Shown: in pieces, positions 23,701 through 37,100 of the stretch
Position numbering within the stretch: the stretch's first letter is position 1
Layout of the letters: each line of letters begins with the position of its first letter
Source of the DNA: Eucommia ulmoides
Lineage: Eukaryota > Streptophyta > Magnoliopsida > Garryales > Eucommiaceae
Length of the DNA stretch: 64,000 nt
Assembly: GCA_016647705.1 (NCBI GenBank)
Contig: CM028333.1
Coordinates: 20,392,243-20,456,242, forward strand
Reading direction: 5' to 3'
Translations under genes and position numbers: made by a program
The notes under the pieces: generated by a model
What the model saw: only the letters and a program-made list of their open reading frames with translations
What the model was told of the DNA's origin: nothing
Databases searched by the model: none

Positions 23701-26700
23701 CAATGATCAAGATACAGAAATATTTGATGATTTTGACCCCAAATTGTTTCATATAGTAAAAGTTAATACATAAAATATAAACTAACCTCAAAAATGCAAT
23801 GATCAAGATACAGAAATATTTGACGATTTTGACCCCAAATTGTTTCATATAGTAAAAGTTAATACATAAAATATAAACTAACCTCAAAAATGCAATATGG
23901 ACAGGATAGCTAAAAATTAGGAAGAAAATCTCACCATTCAATTTTAAGTGCACAAATGTAGGTTTTTAAACCATTAAATGTTATCATGTACATGCATGTC
24001 ATGTGTGCATGCCATTTACAATGCAAACGTTTTATGTTTTTGTTCATGTACATATCAAACATCAACAAAAATCCAATAATTATATATGCAACATTCAATG
24101 GGAATTATTGTATATAAAACAGGAATTCAAAGTTTTTTTTTATATAGAGGACATGAATCTTGAAAACCTGGAGGAAGCACACAGGTCGTTTCAAGATTCA
24201 GATTCAGGTATCCGTTCCACGGTATGCACTACACATTAATATATGGACTTGTGGATATAATAACAAAATTTAAGACAAAAAATAATATATAAAGAATAGT
24301 TTAAAAAAATATCTACTGCCAAACATTATGCATTAAATTTGAGAACAACCACAGCAGAGAAGTGTACTTCCACTTACAAATAATCCAAAATGTTTATTTG
24401 TTCCTTGTGAAAAGAGTACCATATTCATAGGGAATATGTCAAGCACAACGGAGTCAAAACCAGATGACACGGTCAAAATAGGTTCATACAATCAAGATAT
24501 GGTCAGTGCGTCAGATATATACGTCCGATGCGCGTCCAATATGGAGAAAACGCCTCTTTAACAATGTTTGTTTCCTTTAGAATTTTATCATGTTTCCTTT
24601 GTGTTTTTTTGCATTTTATGTTGCGAGAACCTTAAAAGAAAAAAAATATAAACCACATTTGACATATTGTACATGAAAAGATAATTATTTCAACCATACC
24701 ATATATATAGTAATTACCAACCTGTACTTTGCATAGTCAGCCTCTAGAAAGCCAACAAGAATAGGTATTCCACAGCAAGCTATAAACATTTGCAACGTCA
24801 ATGAACTGCACAAAAAGAAACTCCAAGTTTCACTATCAATCACCAATTAATCAAAATAAATTTATTCCAATAAAGAGCACAAGGAAGAAACTGCACACCT
24901 TGACTGACAAAGCTGCTGTAAGAAAAAAGCTGCTTCCATACGAACTTCCCGGGGTCGATCAGGTACCGCAAAGCTCATGACAACCGGAATCTGTAATCGA
25001 TTATAACAATAACTACAACTGCATAATGATACATCTATAATATTTTTTGGGCAGTTTTGTAAAAGGTAAGTGTGCAACGCGAGACAGTCTTTATGAGGCA
25101 GGGGTGTATGTCGCAAGGCATGGGAGTAAGCCACACAAATTGAATTTTTGTTTTTCCTCAAAGATATGAATTTAATTATAAATATGAAAAAGGTAATCAT
25201 CCGTCCTCTTATATTCCTTTTAAGTATGTCCTAAAGTAATAGTCGGTCTTGTAATTGAGAGCAGTAAAAATATATAAACATTGTAAAACACTGCAATATT
25301 TGTTCCACCAATATTAACTAAAATAAACGTACTCGCCGAGCTCATGAACCAACAAAAAATAAATAAAAACAATGTCAAACCCTAAAAATATGTAGATCAT
25401 GTCAACAGCGAACTAGATGGCCATAAAAGAAAAGAGAAAAAATCTCCTCATATCTCCTATTACTATCCATCACAAATAAAAACGACATGTATACTCTTTT
25501 TAAAATACCATCCATCACAAATAAAAATATACACAACTATACTTTGTTAAAATACTAAAATCTTTTTGTATACTCTTTTTCAGAAAAGGTGGAAATTAAA
25601 ATTCCTCCAAACGTAAGCCCAACAGGTAAAAGTCCAAACAAGTGAGCCTTTATGCCTCAAGCAACTTTAGGGGTAAAAATGTATGCCTATAGGACTCTTT
25701 TCTAATGAGATTTGAGGCGCTTTTGGACCGTCTCGTCTCGGGGCAAGGTCCAAACGAGCCCGACCAGTGCCTTTTAGAACATTCATTATTTAGAAAGGGC
25801 AAAAGACCTCCGCCATCCACCACCTACGAGAAAAAATAAATAAAAAAAGCTCAAAAGGACAAGGATACAGAATTCCATGGGTCAAAATCATTTGGAGCAG
25901 AATTTAAGAAAAACCACCAACACGTGGGAAATATACCATGTATCATCAAGAATTAGAACATATGACAATAATCTTACTGCCCGAAATAGAGCATCTTCCT
26001 CTAAAACTGAAGGAATTTGGAAAACCATATAAAATATAAATTAGAAGCAAGTTGGCTATAAAATTCAATAAGAAGCATCTTAATTATAAATGCATGCAGC
26101 AGTTTAATGTGCCAATCATCTAAAACAATGTCAAACTGAGAGCACAGAATCATAGACTATACTTACAAGGCCAACAAGACAAGCGTTTTCCTGAAAATCA
26201 GTATTATCTTTGATTATCTGGTTTAAGACTTGAAGCACCGCGCATATGACCTATAATTTAAGAGAAAAAGAGAAGAAATTTATCCCCAGTAGTTGAAATG
26301 CTTTAACAATGGTAGCAACACTAGAACAATAACACGTTTGACAAGGCCTCACAAGGATGACATACACGAGTTCTAGGAACCTCAAGTAATTCCATAAGAG
26401 GAAGAAAACCCTGCTGGGTAACAAAAACAATTTTCTGCTCAGGACGTTGGTGAAAGAAAGCCGTTAATTTTTGACAAGCAGATACGATCACGTCTTCTGA
26501 TTCATCTGGCCTTAATAACGAGACTAGCTTGCTAAACTCAACTGCCTGTCATAAGCATGTAGAATGGAAATCCAAATTGGTTACAAATTCAATAAACAGA
26601 AATCCTTCAGCAGCATGTGATAAAAAATGAGGGGGAATCTGATGCACACATATCATTTGAAACAGCCACAACATGAGAACCATATTTGAGATCTTTTATG

Positions 26701-28160
26701 GCATTCCACTACAAAATATTCATTCCGTAGAGGTATGGTTTTACTGTTTGGTTAAATCAGATTGCTCAAATATTATCCTGTATCCATAATAGAGACAATA
26801 TGAATTAGAAGAAGGTTGATTCATTGACCTTGAGAGATTCTTCACACGGTTACAGGCTTTGCAGCATTCCCTAATGGGAATGTGATGACCATGTAGGACT
26901 ATCAAAAATAAATATAGGACAGTATGCACTTGAGGGAGCATGCATTGATCATGTTTTATAGTTACGAAGGAAAAAAAATAAGTATCATACGGAAATCAAA
27001 CAAGTCAAGCAAATGTGAAATATTTGAAATTAGAAAGAACATTTGCAGTTCATCATTATTTTACCATGAAGGGAGAATAACTTAATTTGTTAATTCTCAG
27101 GAAAGGCCTTCCAACCGGACCAACCCTCGTTGAATACTCAAAGATCAACGAGATTATGCTATATTCCTTACCAGTATAATTTCAGGAATGACTCCGGATG
27201 GGGATCGATTAAAAGTCCACTGCTTCGAGCTTACATACAGCATGGGGAGGAAAAATCATTAGTGTCTCTCTTCCTGCAGTAGTTAATTATACCTATTAAA
27301 GTAGCCGTTATTCCTATTTTTTTTAGTAGCCCTTATTGTTTATCGTAAGCCAATATTTTTTTTGGTACATTACTTGTGGGAAAAAGGCTTAGTTGTTGTT
27401 GTTGTTGTTGGAAGAAGAGGTTGAACTCTAGACCTTTCACAAGGGAGGCTAGATACATATCTACTAAATTACAAGTCTTAGGATATTGTGAGCCTATATA
27501 ATGGGGCTTTATTATAATAAAAAAAAATCTTTGATTGATTGATTATTGAATTGTTTGAGTAAAACTCTCTTCTTTTTATTATTTCTTTTCTTTTCAATTG
27601 ACCTCATTCATAAAGTTTTATTCAGAGTTGGTAATTCTTTACGCTCCAGTTGCATACTTTTCCAACCACCACAAGTCAAAAAACCCTAGCTGCCATAACT
27701 CAACCAGCCACGCCATTACCATAATCCAGATCCATCCCATCAGCTAGATTCAGCCTTCAGCGCTCCAGATCCAGTTCGTCGGAACTCAAGCAACCCTCGC
27801 CGGATTTCCCCAGGCATCGTTGGATCTCCAGACGCCCTTGATCTGGCCTTCACATATCCAGATCTAGACTCGCCGATCCTCACTGGACTTCCCCAGAAGT
27901 TGTCGGATCTCCGGCCGCCTGTTCCACTTTGGAGGCTTTTCGTGGCTCGTTCAGACTCATCCAGCCACAAAGAACCACCGCCAACCCTCAACATCGCAGA
28001 TCAGACGTGGCCAGATCTTCACCGCTCGTCCCCCACTTTTCCGATGTGGTGGATGGACAACAGTATCATCTGACTGCACTCTTTATGCCCTAGGCACAGT
28101 CTATAAGCCCTACTCCTTTTAAAAAAAACAAAAAAGAAACAACAGAACATATACAAATAC

Positions 28161-28195
<35 letters not shown>

Positions 28196-31100
28196 CACTA
28201 TTGATTTATTTCCAGTTTTGCATTTTAATTAAAGAAACAGATATAAAAACTGCAGATTATTTCTATTTTTCTTGTCACATTAGTACCCCTACTGCATTAT
28301 TTTCCTTTGTGATAATATAGCATTGTAGCACTTACATTTAAAATACTTGGAGCATTAACATCAACATTACTTTATAATACACTTCAGGACTATTTGAGAT
28401 CTAGAAAATTCCCAAAATTCCATTCGACAAGAAATCCAAACCATGCAAGAGACTTTGGCTAACCTTCAAAACTCAATAGACCACCTTTAAAATTCTGTTA
28501 ACGACCTTAGAAAGGAAGTGAACCAAAATTGAGATGATTTATATACAGACATCCATAAGCAATAAACTGAATATCATAAGAGGATCGACATTGAGTTAAG
28601 TAGCTTGATCACTCAACTAGTTGAGCAACAATTAAACCATAGGCCTACTAGGCACATAGAAAAACAACCAGTAAGGAAAAGTAGAGTGGAATCTAGTTTT
28701 TCTCATCACAATGCACATTTTCCATCCCCCCACTCAATGCCCACTACTCCAAAAATTCCATATTCAAGTTCTTAACCTACCTTAGCCCCTTTCCACAGTC
28801 ACCCCGAGCAAGGCACAAATGAAAGATAGGGTAGGCTCAGGGAATTTGGTAGAAGATTTCCCCTAGAGAGTCGTCATCCCATAGCCCCGAAATATCCATT
28901 TGATGAGGCTCCAGAAATTTTCGATGAAGTATACCCCCATGAAGGAGAGACACATATCTATCCTAGACCAATAAAAGCCCAAGGTAGAAACCATCAACCT
29001 CGCTTTGACCATGATGATACTACTAGAGAGGTGAAGGTTGATGTTTCTTATTATGATGGCACTCTAAACCCTAACACTTCATAAGATTAGCTAAATGATT
29101 TGAAGGATTATGTTGAATGGTATAAGATGTCAGACAACTGTTAAAGAATGAGAAGGCTTAAACCATTGTGGTAGCCTCTCTCTCTATTTATATAGAAAAC
29201 AAAGAAACAATGCAGCAAACCCTAAACCATACTAGAAACTCTAAATAATACAGAAAAAACAGAAATACCCTTTTAACACTCCTCCTCAAGCTGAAGCATA
29301 TATATTGTATGCTCCTAACTTGTTACAAATGTACTTTATCCTTGAGCCCCCCAACGGTTTAGTAAATATATTAACTAACTGATCAACTGAATTTACATAT
29401 TTAGTCTCAAACTGCTTCTGCAACAATTTTTCCCTAATGAAATAACAATCAACTTCAATATATTTTATTCTTTCATGGAAGACTGGGTTGGAAGCAAAGT
29501 GAAGTACTGCTTGATTATCACATACCAGATACATCGGTGAAGAGTGTTCAAATCCAAGTTCTTCCAACCAGTGTTTCAACCAAGTTAACTCACAAGTGGT
29601 ATGGGTCATTGCCCTATATTCCGATTCTGCACTTAACCGTGCCACCATAGTTTGCTTTTTACTCTTCCAAGAAACAAGATTATTACCAACGAACACACAA
29701 TATCCAGTAGTAGACTTCCTATCCAAGGGCAATCCGGCCCAATCTGCATCCATGTAGCCCTTTATTTGAATACGACCTAAGTTTTGATATAGCAAATCAC
29801 AACCAGGAGCACCTTTCAAATATCGGAGAATACAGATCACTGCATTTCAGTGACAAGTCATTGGACGATCTAAGAACTGACAAATAACACTAACCGTCTA
29901 TATTGTGCTGAATCTGTCAGTAGTACACCTTGATCTGCTAACAATTTGGTGTTTGGATCCATACGCGAGTCAATCGGTTTAGTTCCTAGCATTCCTGTTT
30001 CGCTCAATAGATCGAGGACATATTTTCTCTGAGACAGGTAAATGCCTTGACTTGATCGAGTCACTTCAATTCCCAAAAAATACTTTAAGTGACCCAAATA
30101 TTTTGTTTGGAACTTACTATTCAAAAACTTTTTGAGTTCCTGAAAACCACCGTGATCATCCCAAGTAATCACGATATCATCCACATACACAATCAACAAT
30201 ATTCTCTCGACTTTACTATACCTGTAGAAGATGGAATGATTGACTCCACATCGTCAAAGACCAAACTCAGTGATCATTTCACTCGATCTTCCAAACCATG
30301 CTCGAGGACACTGCTTGAGGCTATAAATAGATTTCTTCAAGCGACATACCAATCCAGACTCCCATTGAGCAACAAACCCAGGAGGTTGCTCTATAAATAT
30401 TTCCTCAGTCAGATCGTCATTTAAGAAAACATTCTTGATATTGAGCTAATGTAATGGCCAACGAAAAGTGGCAGCCAAAGAGATAAACACGCGAACAGAA
30501 GCGAGCTTGACAACCGAAGAGAAGGTCTCAGATTAATCAAGGCCGTATATCTGATTATAGTCTTTAGCAATTCAGCAAGCCTTGAGTCGATCAATGGTGC
30601 CATCCGGATGAACCTTGATAGTATACACCCATTTACATCCAACTATTGTTTTGTCAGACGGAAACGAGACGAAATCCCAAGTGCCATTCTGATGTAAGGC
30701 AAGACTTAGAAATAGAAACAGAGGACAGAGAAATAATAAAAGAGGAGTACGAAGGAGATAGGTGTACATACGACACAAAGTTAGAAATAGGATAGGTAGT
30801 ACATGTGCGCTTACCTTTCCGGATAGCAATGGGAATGTCCAGGTCAGAGATGGATGGGTCGGCTGGAGAAGAATCTGAGGACACAAAGTAGATGGGCGCG
30901 ACAACAGAGTGGCCTTCTGGCGACGAGAGTAGACCTGCAAAGGAGCTGAAGAACGACTAGGTGGGATAGGATCTGGAGTAGAGGAAGATAGTGTGGGGTT
31001 TGGTACACTTAGCAAGGGAAGCGTAACATCCATATCATTTCGAGAGGAAGGGGCAGAAAAGTAAGGGGTAGACTCAAAAAATGTAACATCCGCACACACA

Positions 31101-34100
31101 AATGAGCGACGTAATGATAGACTACAACAACGATAACCCTTTTGTGTATGAGAATAGCCGAGGAAGACACATTTTAAAGCACGGGGATCTAACTTGTCCC
31201 TGTCAGGAGTCAATTGATGAACAAAACAAACACACCCAAATATTTGAGAAGGTAAACTAAACAAGGGAGAACGAGGAAAAAGAATGGAATGGAGAACCTT
31301 GCCATTGAGGGTAGAGGACGACATCTTGTTGATTAAGAAGCAGGCAGTAAGAACCGCATCGCCCCAGAAGTGTTTGGGAACATTCATCTCAAAAAGAAGA
31401 GTACAAGCCACTTCTAAGAGATGTCGATTCTTACGCTCAGCAACTCCATTTTGCTGCGGTGTGTGAGGACAAGATACCAGAGTGTAACACAAAGGAAGTA
31501 AATGGCTGAGAAAAGTATTCTCGAGCATTATCACTTCGAAGAATACGAACTGGTACATTAAATTGAGTTTTAATTTCAGTACAAAACGCACGAAAAATAG
31601 AGAATAATTCTGAACGATCTTTCATTAAATAAAATCAAGTAACTCTGGAAAAATCATCCACAAATCTCACAAAATAATGAAAACCTAATATAAAAGTAAC
31701 ACGAGAAGGACCCCAAACATCTTAATGAACTAAACTAAACGGACTCGATACTCGAACATGAACTGGGGAAGCAAATAAAATACGATGATGCTTACCCAAT
31801 TGACAAGACTCACACTCTAACGAAGACAAATGACTCAAATTAAGAACAAGTAACTTGAGGTTGCAAAGGCAGGGATGACTAAGGCGTCAATGGATCTGGT
31901 GAGCGGAGGCAACAGCACGGTAGGCAGTAGGTAGGATAACAGGACTCTCGTCATGGCCATCAAAGTAATATAGGCCATTTTCCTCACGTCTAGTACCAAT
32001 CGTCTTTCGCGTCCTCAAATCCTGGGGAATGACAGAATCAGGAAAAAATGAAACAGAACAATTAAGGTGTTTAGTAAGCTTACTGACTGACATCAAATTA
32101 AAAGAAAACGAAGAAATATACAAGACAAAGGATAGAGATAAAGAGGGTGAGAGTTCCACTGTGCCAATGCCACGGATAGGGACAGTGAAACCATCAACAA
32201 CTGTAACAGGAGACAACGAAGAAGATGACTGAAAATGTGTAAAGAGAGAAGAAGGACCTAACATGTAATCAGTGGCAGTAGAATCTATGACCCAGGGTGT
32301 GGGAGAGGAAGGGCGAATGGAAAGACAAACAGTAAAAGTACCTCGTTGAGCTAAAGAAGTAATGGGAAGAGATGTCTGTTGTGATGCCTTATACTAAAGG
32401 AATTGAGCATATTCATCATCAAAGATGTCCTTGGTCGCCTAAGATTCTGAAATAGAGTATTTGGATCAGATGTCACTGCATTGGCGAATTTGGATGGACG
32501 GCCAACTAAATCCCTACATGTTTCTCGAGTATGATTCTCCTTTCCACAAAAGGAGCACTGATGTGAGCCACGACCACGACCACTACGTCCACCCCAAGGG
32601 CCACCACCACGGCCACCACGAGAGAAACCACCACGACCACCATTGAGTCGAGCACCACGATCTCGTGTAGGAATATGAGTAACAAGCGCCAAATGCTCAG
32701 ATGGCGCAGACGAACTCAAGCCAGAAACATTATCCTTGGTAGTGCTATGCGAGACGCGAAAATACATTTCAGTGATAGTGGGGAGAGTAGCACTGGAAAT
32801 GATCTGAGATCGGACTGGCTCAAATTTTGGGCGTAATCCAGCCAAGAACTACATGACAGCCATCTGCTCACGTTGCTTTTGCATTTCTTTCAGATCGATA
32901 GTCATCGGTAGAATAGTATTCAACTCCTCATAGAGGCTGTTGAATGTGGCAAAATAATCTGTAACGGATTGCGTACCTTGCTGAAATTGGAAGTACTCTA
33001 CTGATAAATCATACATCCTGGTGAGATTACTGGAATATAACACATGAAGATACTCTCATATGGCTTTGCACGTATCTAGATGAGTACAGAGATCAGCAAC
33101 TTGAGGCTCCATCGAATTCCACAACGACGCTACAATTTGCGCATCAGCTCGAATCTATTCCTCATACTTTTTTATCATTCTCTGCCGGGGTGGATTTCGT
33201 GAGATGACGGTATTTCCCTTGTCAGGTAAGGACTATTTTCACAACCTTAGACTAATTTAATAATTGGTTCCGTTCAACTTACGGGTTGTTAACGATTGAA
33301 GTGTAGTCATTGACATGTGTACTCGTCAATACAGCAACTAACAAACAACGTGCACAAGGGAAACAAACCAACAATACAAACAACTATACTCACGAAAATA
33401 TGGACATTCTCATGCTCAAGAACCCTTGTGGTAACCAATGTTACAGCTCCTTAATGTTACTGTGTTTGAGACAAGCCAGGAATACAGTGTATCACTTTCA
33501 TCCAGTGAGGTCTCGAAGGCCGTGAGTCTCCAACCAGAGCAATCGATGGCCGGCGAAGGTCTGGCGAAAGGTCGGCGAACCTCAACAAAGCGTCGGCGAA
33601 AGGTCGGCGAACCTCGACAAAGCGCCGATAGAGGAGATAGCGACAACGTGGACGACGTCGTTGGTAGACAGCGAGTAGCAGATCTGGTTCGCGATGATGG
33701 TACAGCTCGATTTTGGGGACGACGATGGGTGGTGACGGCTCGAAATGGCCTGGACAACGGCGGCAAGGCTCGGAATGGCCTAGACGACGGCGGATCTGAG
33801 TGTTTGATGGGCGGCGGCGGGGGCTTATGGGCTGCTAGGGTTTCAATTTTGTGGTTTTTTTTTTTTTTTTCCCTTTTTGTTTCGGATGAACAGTAGGCAG
33901 AGGAAAGAAAAAATAATTGGTTTGAACAGATCTACAGAATCAATCTCTCATAATCTGCTCTGGATATCATGTTAAAGAATGAGAAGACTTAAACCATTGT
34001 GGTAACCTCTCCCTCTATTTATATAGAAAACGAAGAAACAATGCCGCAAACCCTAAACTATACTGGAAACCCTAAATAATACAAAAAAGATAGAAATACC

Positions 34101-37100
34101 CGTTAAACAACAACCATAAGGCTAGATTTGCCAAAATAAATCTTATCAAATCTGCTAAGAGGTATTGGCAAAGAGTCCAAAAAAGCATGGAATGAATAGG
34201 AGAGAAATCTCCGACCCGTTAGGAGGACATGAAACGTCGGCTAAAAGAAAAATCTCTCTCAGCATGTTGTTAAAAGGTAATTATGTCTTTCTAATATTGT
34301 TTAGGGTTTCCCATATCGTTTAAGGTTTCTTGTATTGTTATCTAGTTACTAATATAAATAAAGGGAGAGGCTAACACAATTGTTGAAGTCTTCTCGTTCT
34401 TTTCATATCACCCTTTTACTCTAACATGGTATCCAGAGCAGATTATGGGAGATTGATTTCATAAATCTGTTCAAACCATTTTTTTTTTCTCTTCTTCTCT
34501 TTTCCGCTTACTGTTCATACGAAAAAAAAAACAAAAAAAAAAAACCCTCGCCGCCGCTCAAAACACTCAGATCCGCGCCTCACCGCTGTTGCCCAGACTA
34601 TTCCGACCGTCGCCGACCGTCGCCCAGGCCATTCCAAGCCGCCATCGTTGTCGATCCCACCTCTCCCAGTCGCCGCAACCCTAGCACACAGTTCGCAGAC
34701 CTCCCCGACCATCATCGACACTTCGTCGCGATTTGTTCACCCTCGCTGGACCTTTGCCGGCCGTCGCTTGCTCTGTCTTCAGACTCAGCGACTTCGCTTC
34801 TGTATTGAGTTGATGATTTGGTTCAAGTTTTGCTTCGGATCGTCCATGGCTGTTGTTGTTGCCGTCGATTCGGTAGGAGAAGCGTCGTTAGTTTGAGAAG
34901 TAATCATACCGTTGCCACCACTACCAGCTGCTGCATTTTGTCAAGCTCCTATGGTCGCCCAATGGTTTTGTTCGTGATTTCGTTCGTTTTTCCCGCTTTG
35001 CAACAGTATTCTGGACCAAATCTAATGTCTCGGATGTTGGTGTGCATTGTTTTGCTTATACTGGTCTTCATTTAAGCCCCACAGTTGTTCGTGTTGTTGG
35101 TTTGTTTCCCTTAACAAGTTGTTTCGTATTTGTTGTTGTATTGGCGAGAACTAACGTCGATGGCTACCCCCCAATCGTTAACAACCCGCAAGTTGAATGA
35201 GACCAATCTTTTACACTGGTCCAAAGTTGTACAAGTTCTTCCCGATCAAGGGAAACGAGGTGACCAAGGAAGTCGTAGTAATGAATTTCGGGGTGGCTGA
35301 GGTGGCCATTGTCGTAATCCACATCGACGGTGCTCATTTTGTGGCAAGGAAAACTATACCCAAGATACTTGTTGGTACAAAGTTGGTCGTTCTTCTAAGT
35401 ATGTTCATGTGGCAACTTAGTTGCTCCCGTTTCCGCATCCAACTCTTTAACTCCCAAAACCATTTCTGATGATGAGTATGTTCAGTTCCTCCAGTTTAAG
35501 TTGTCCAAGCAGACATCTACCCCCATTACTTTGCTAGCTCAACGAGGTAACCCTAGTGCATGTCTTTCTTTTCATCCTTCCACTTCTATACCTTGGATCA
35601 TAGATTCCGCTGCCACCGATCACATGTCAGGTACATCTTCTCTATTTACGCATATTCAGTCATCTCCCTCATTGTCCCCTGTTACTGTTGTTGATGGTTC
35701 CACTGTCCCTGTTCGTGGTATTGGCACTGTGGAACTTTCCCCATCTTTCTCTTTATCCTCTGTGTTGTATATTCCCTCATTTGCTTTTAATTTGATATCA
35801 GTTAGTGAGCTTACTCAACAATTTCAATGTTCTGTTTGTTTCTTTCTTGATTCTGTCATTATCCAGGATTTGAAAACACAGAAGACGATTGGCGTAGGGC
35901 GTGAGAAAAATGGCCTTTATTACTTCCGCAATCATGCCAAGACATCTGTTATCCCACCCACTACCTACCCTGCCGTTGCATCTACCCACCAAATTCATAG
36001 TCTCCTAGGTCATCCCTGTCTTGCCAATCTAAAGGTACTTGTTCCTAGTTTACGTCATTTGCCCTCCTTAGATTGTAAGTCTTGTCAATTGGGAAAACAT
36101 CATCGCACTTCATTTACTTCCCGAGCTCAGTTTGGCGCATCAAGTCCTCTCAATTTAGTTCATTCAGACGTTTGGGGTCCTTCTCGTATTGTCTCTACAC
36201 TTGGCATTCGTTATTTTGCCATGTTTGTCAATGATTTCTCTCGGGTTATATGGCTCTATTTAATGAAAGATCATTCTGCATTGTTCTTCATTTTTTCTGC
36301 CTTCTGTGCTGAAATTAAAACTCAATTTAATGTCCCTGTGTGTATACTTCGTAGTGACAATGTTCGAGAATATTTTTCTCAACCCTTTACTTCATTCATG
36401 TCACAATCTGGTATACTGCATCAGTCTTCTTGTCCTCACACACCGCAGCAAAATGGAGTCGCTGAGCATAAGAATCGTCATCTCCTAGAAGTGGCTCGAA
36501 CTCTGATGTTTGAGACGAATGTTCCCAAACATTTCTGGGCAGACGCAGTTCTTACAGCTTGCTTCTTGATCAATAGAATGCCGTCTTCTACCCTGAATGG
36601 CAAAATCCCTCACTCTATTCGTTTTCCCCGATTACTCTGGTTTGTTTTACCTCCCCGTATCTTTGGATGTGTTTGTTTTGTCCACCAATTGACTCCTGGC
36701 AAGGATAAGTTAAATCCTCGTGCCATAAAATGTGTCTTCCTTGGTTATTCTTGCACACAAAAGGGTTATCAGTGTTATAGTCCTTCTTTATGTCGCTCTT
36801 TCACCTGTGCAGATGTCACCTTCTTTGAATCCACCACTTACTTTTCTGACCTATCCTCTCGGGATGATCTGGATGTCACCCTTCCTTTACCAAGCCTCCT
36901 AGACCCAACACCATCTTCTTCCACTCCCAAACTTGTCCCGCCTAGTCGTCATTCACCGCCTTTGCATGTATACACTCGTCGCCAGAAGGTAGTTCCCATC
37001 GTTGAGCCAATCGTCTCTGTGTCTTCAGATTCTTCTCCAGTTCATGAATCCGTGTCTGACTTGGACATACCCATTGCTGTTCGGAAGGGTAAGCGTACAT

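Larger units (their letters stand above)
29139..34109 (-). mobile_element. Ty1-copia element (copia-2) nested in gypsy gag
   Basis: 4,971 bp with 140-bp LTRs at 29139-29278 (3' LTR) and 33970-34109 (5' LTR). The TSD is ACAAC (29134-29138, 34110-34114). The PBS (TGATATCCAGAGCAG on the minus strand) abuts the right LTR. By eye the LTRs differ at about 13 of 140 sites. It is the same family as the copias at 6225 and 34268, in the opposite orientation. Confidence 0.94.

Noticed and set aside
30421-30642. Short separate ORFs across copia-2 as individual genes
   Set aside because: They are fragments of one broken gag-pol, in consistent domain order.
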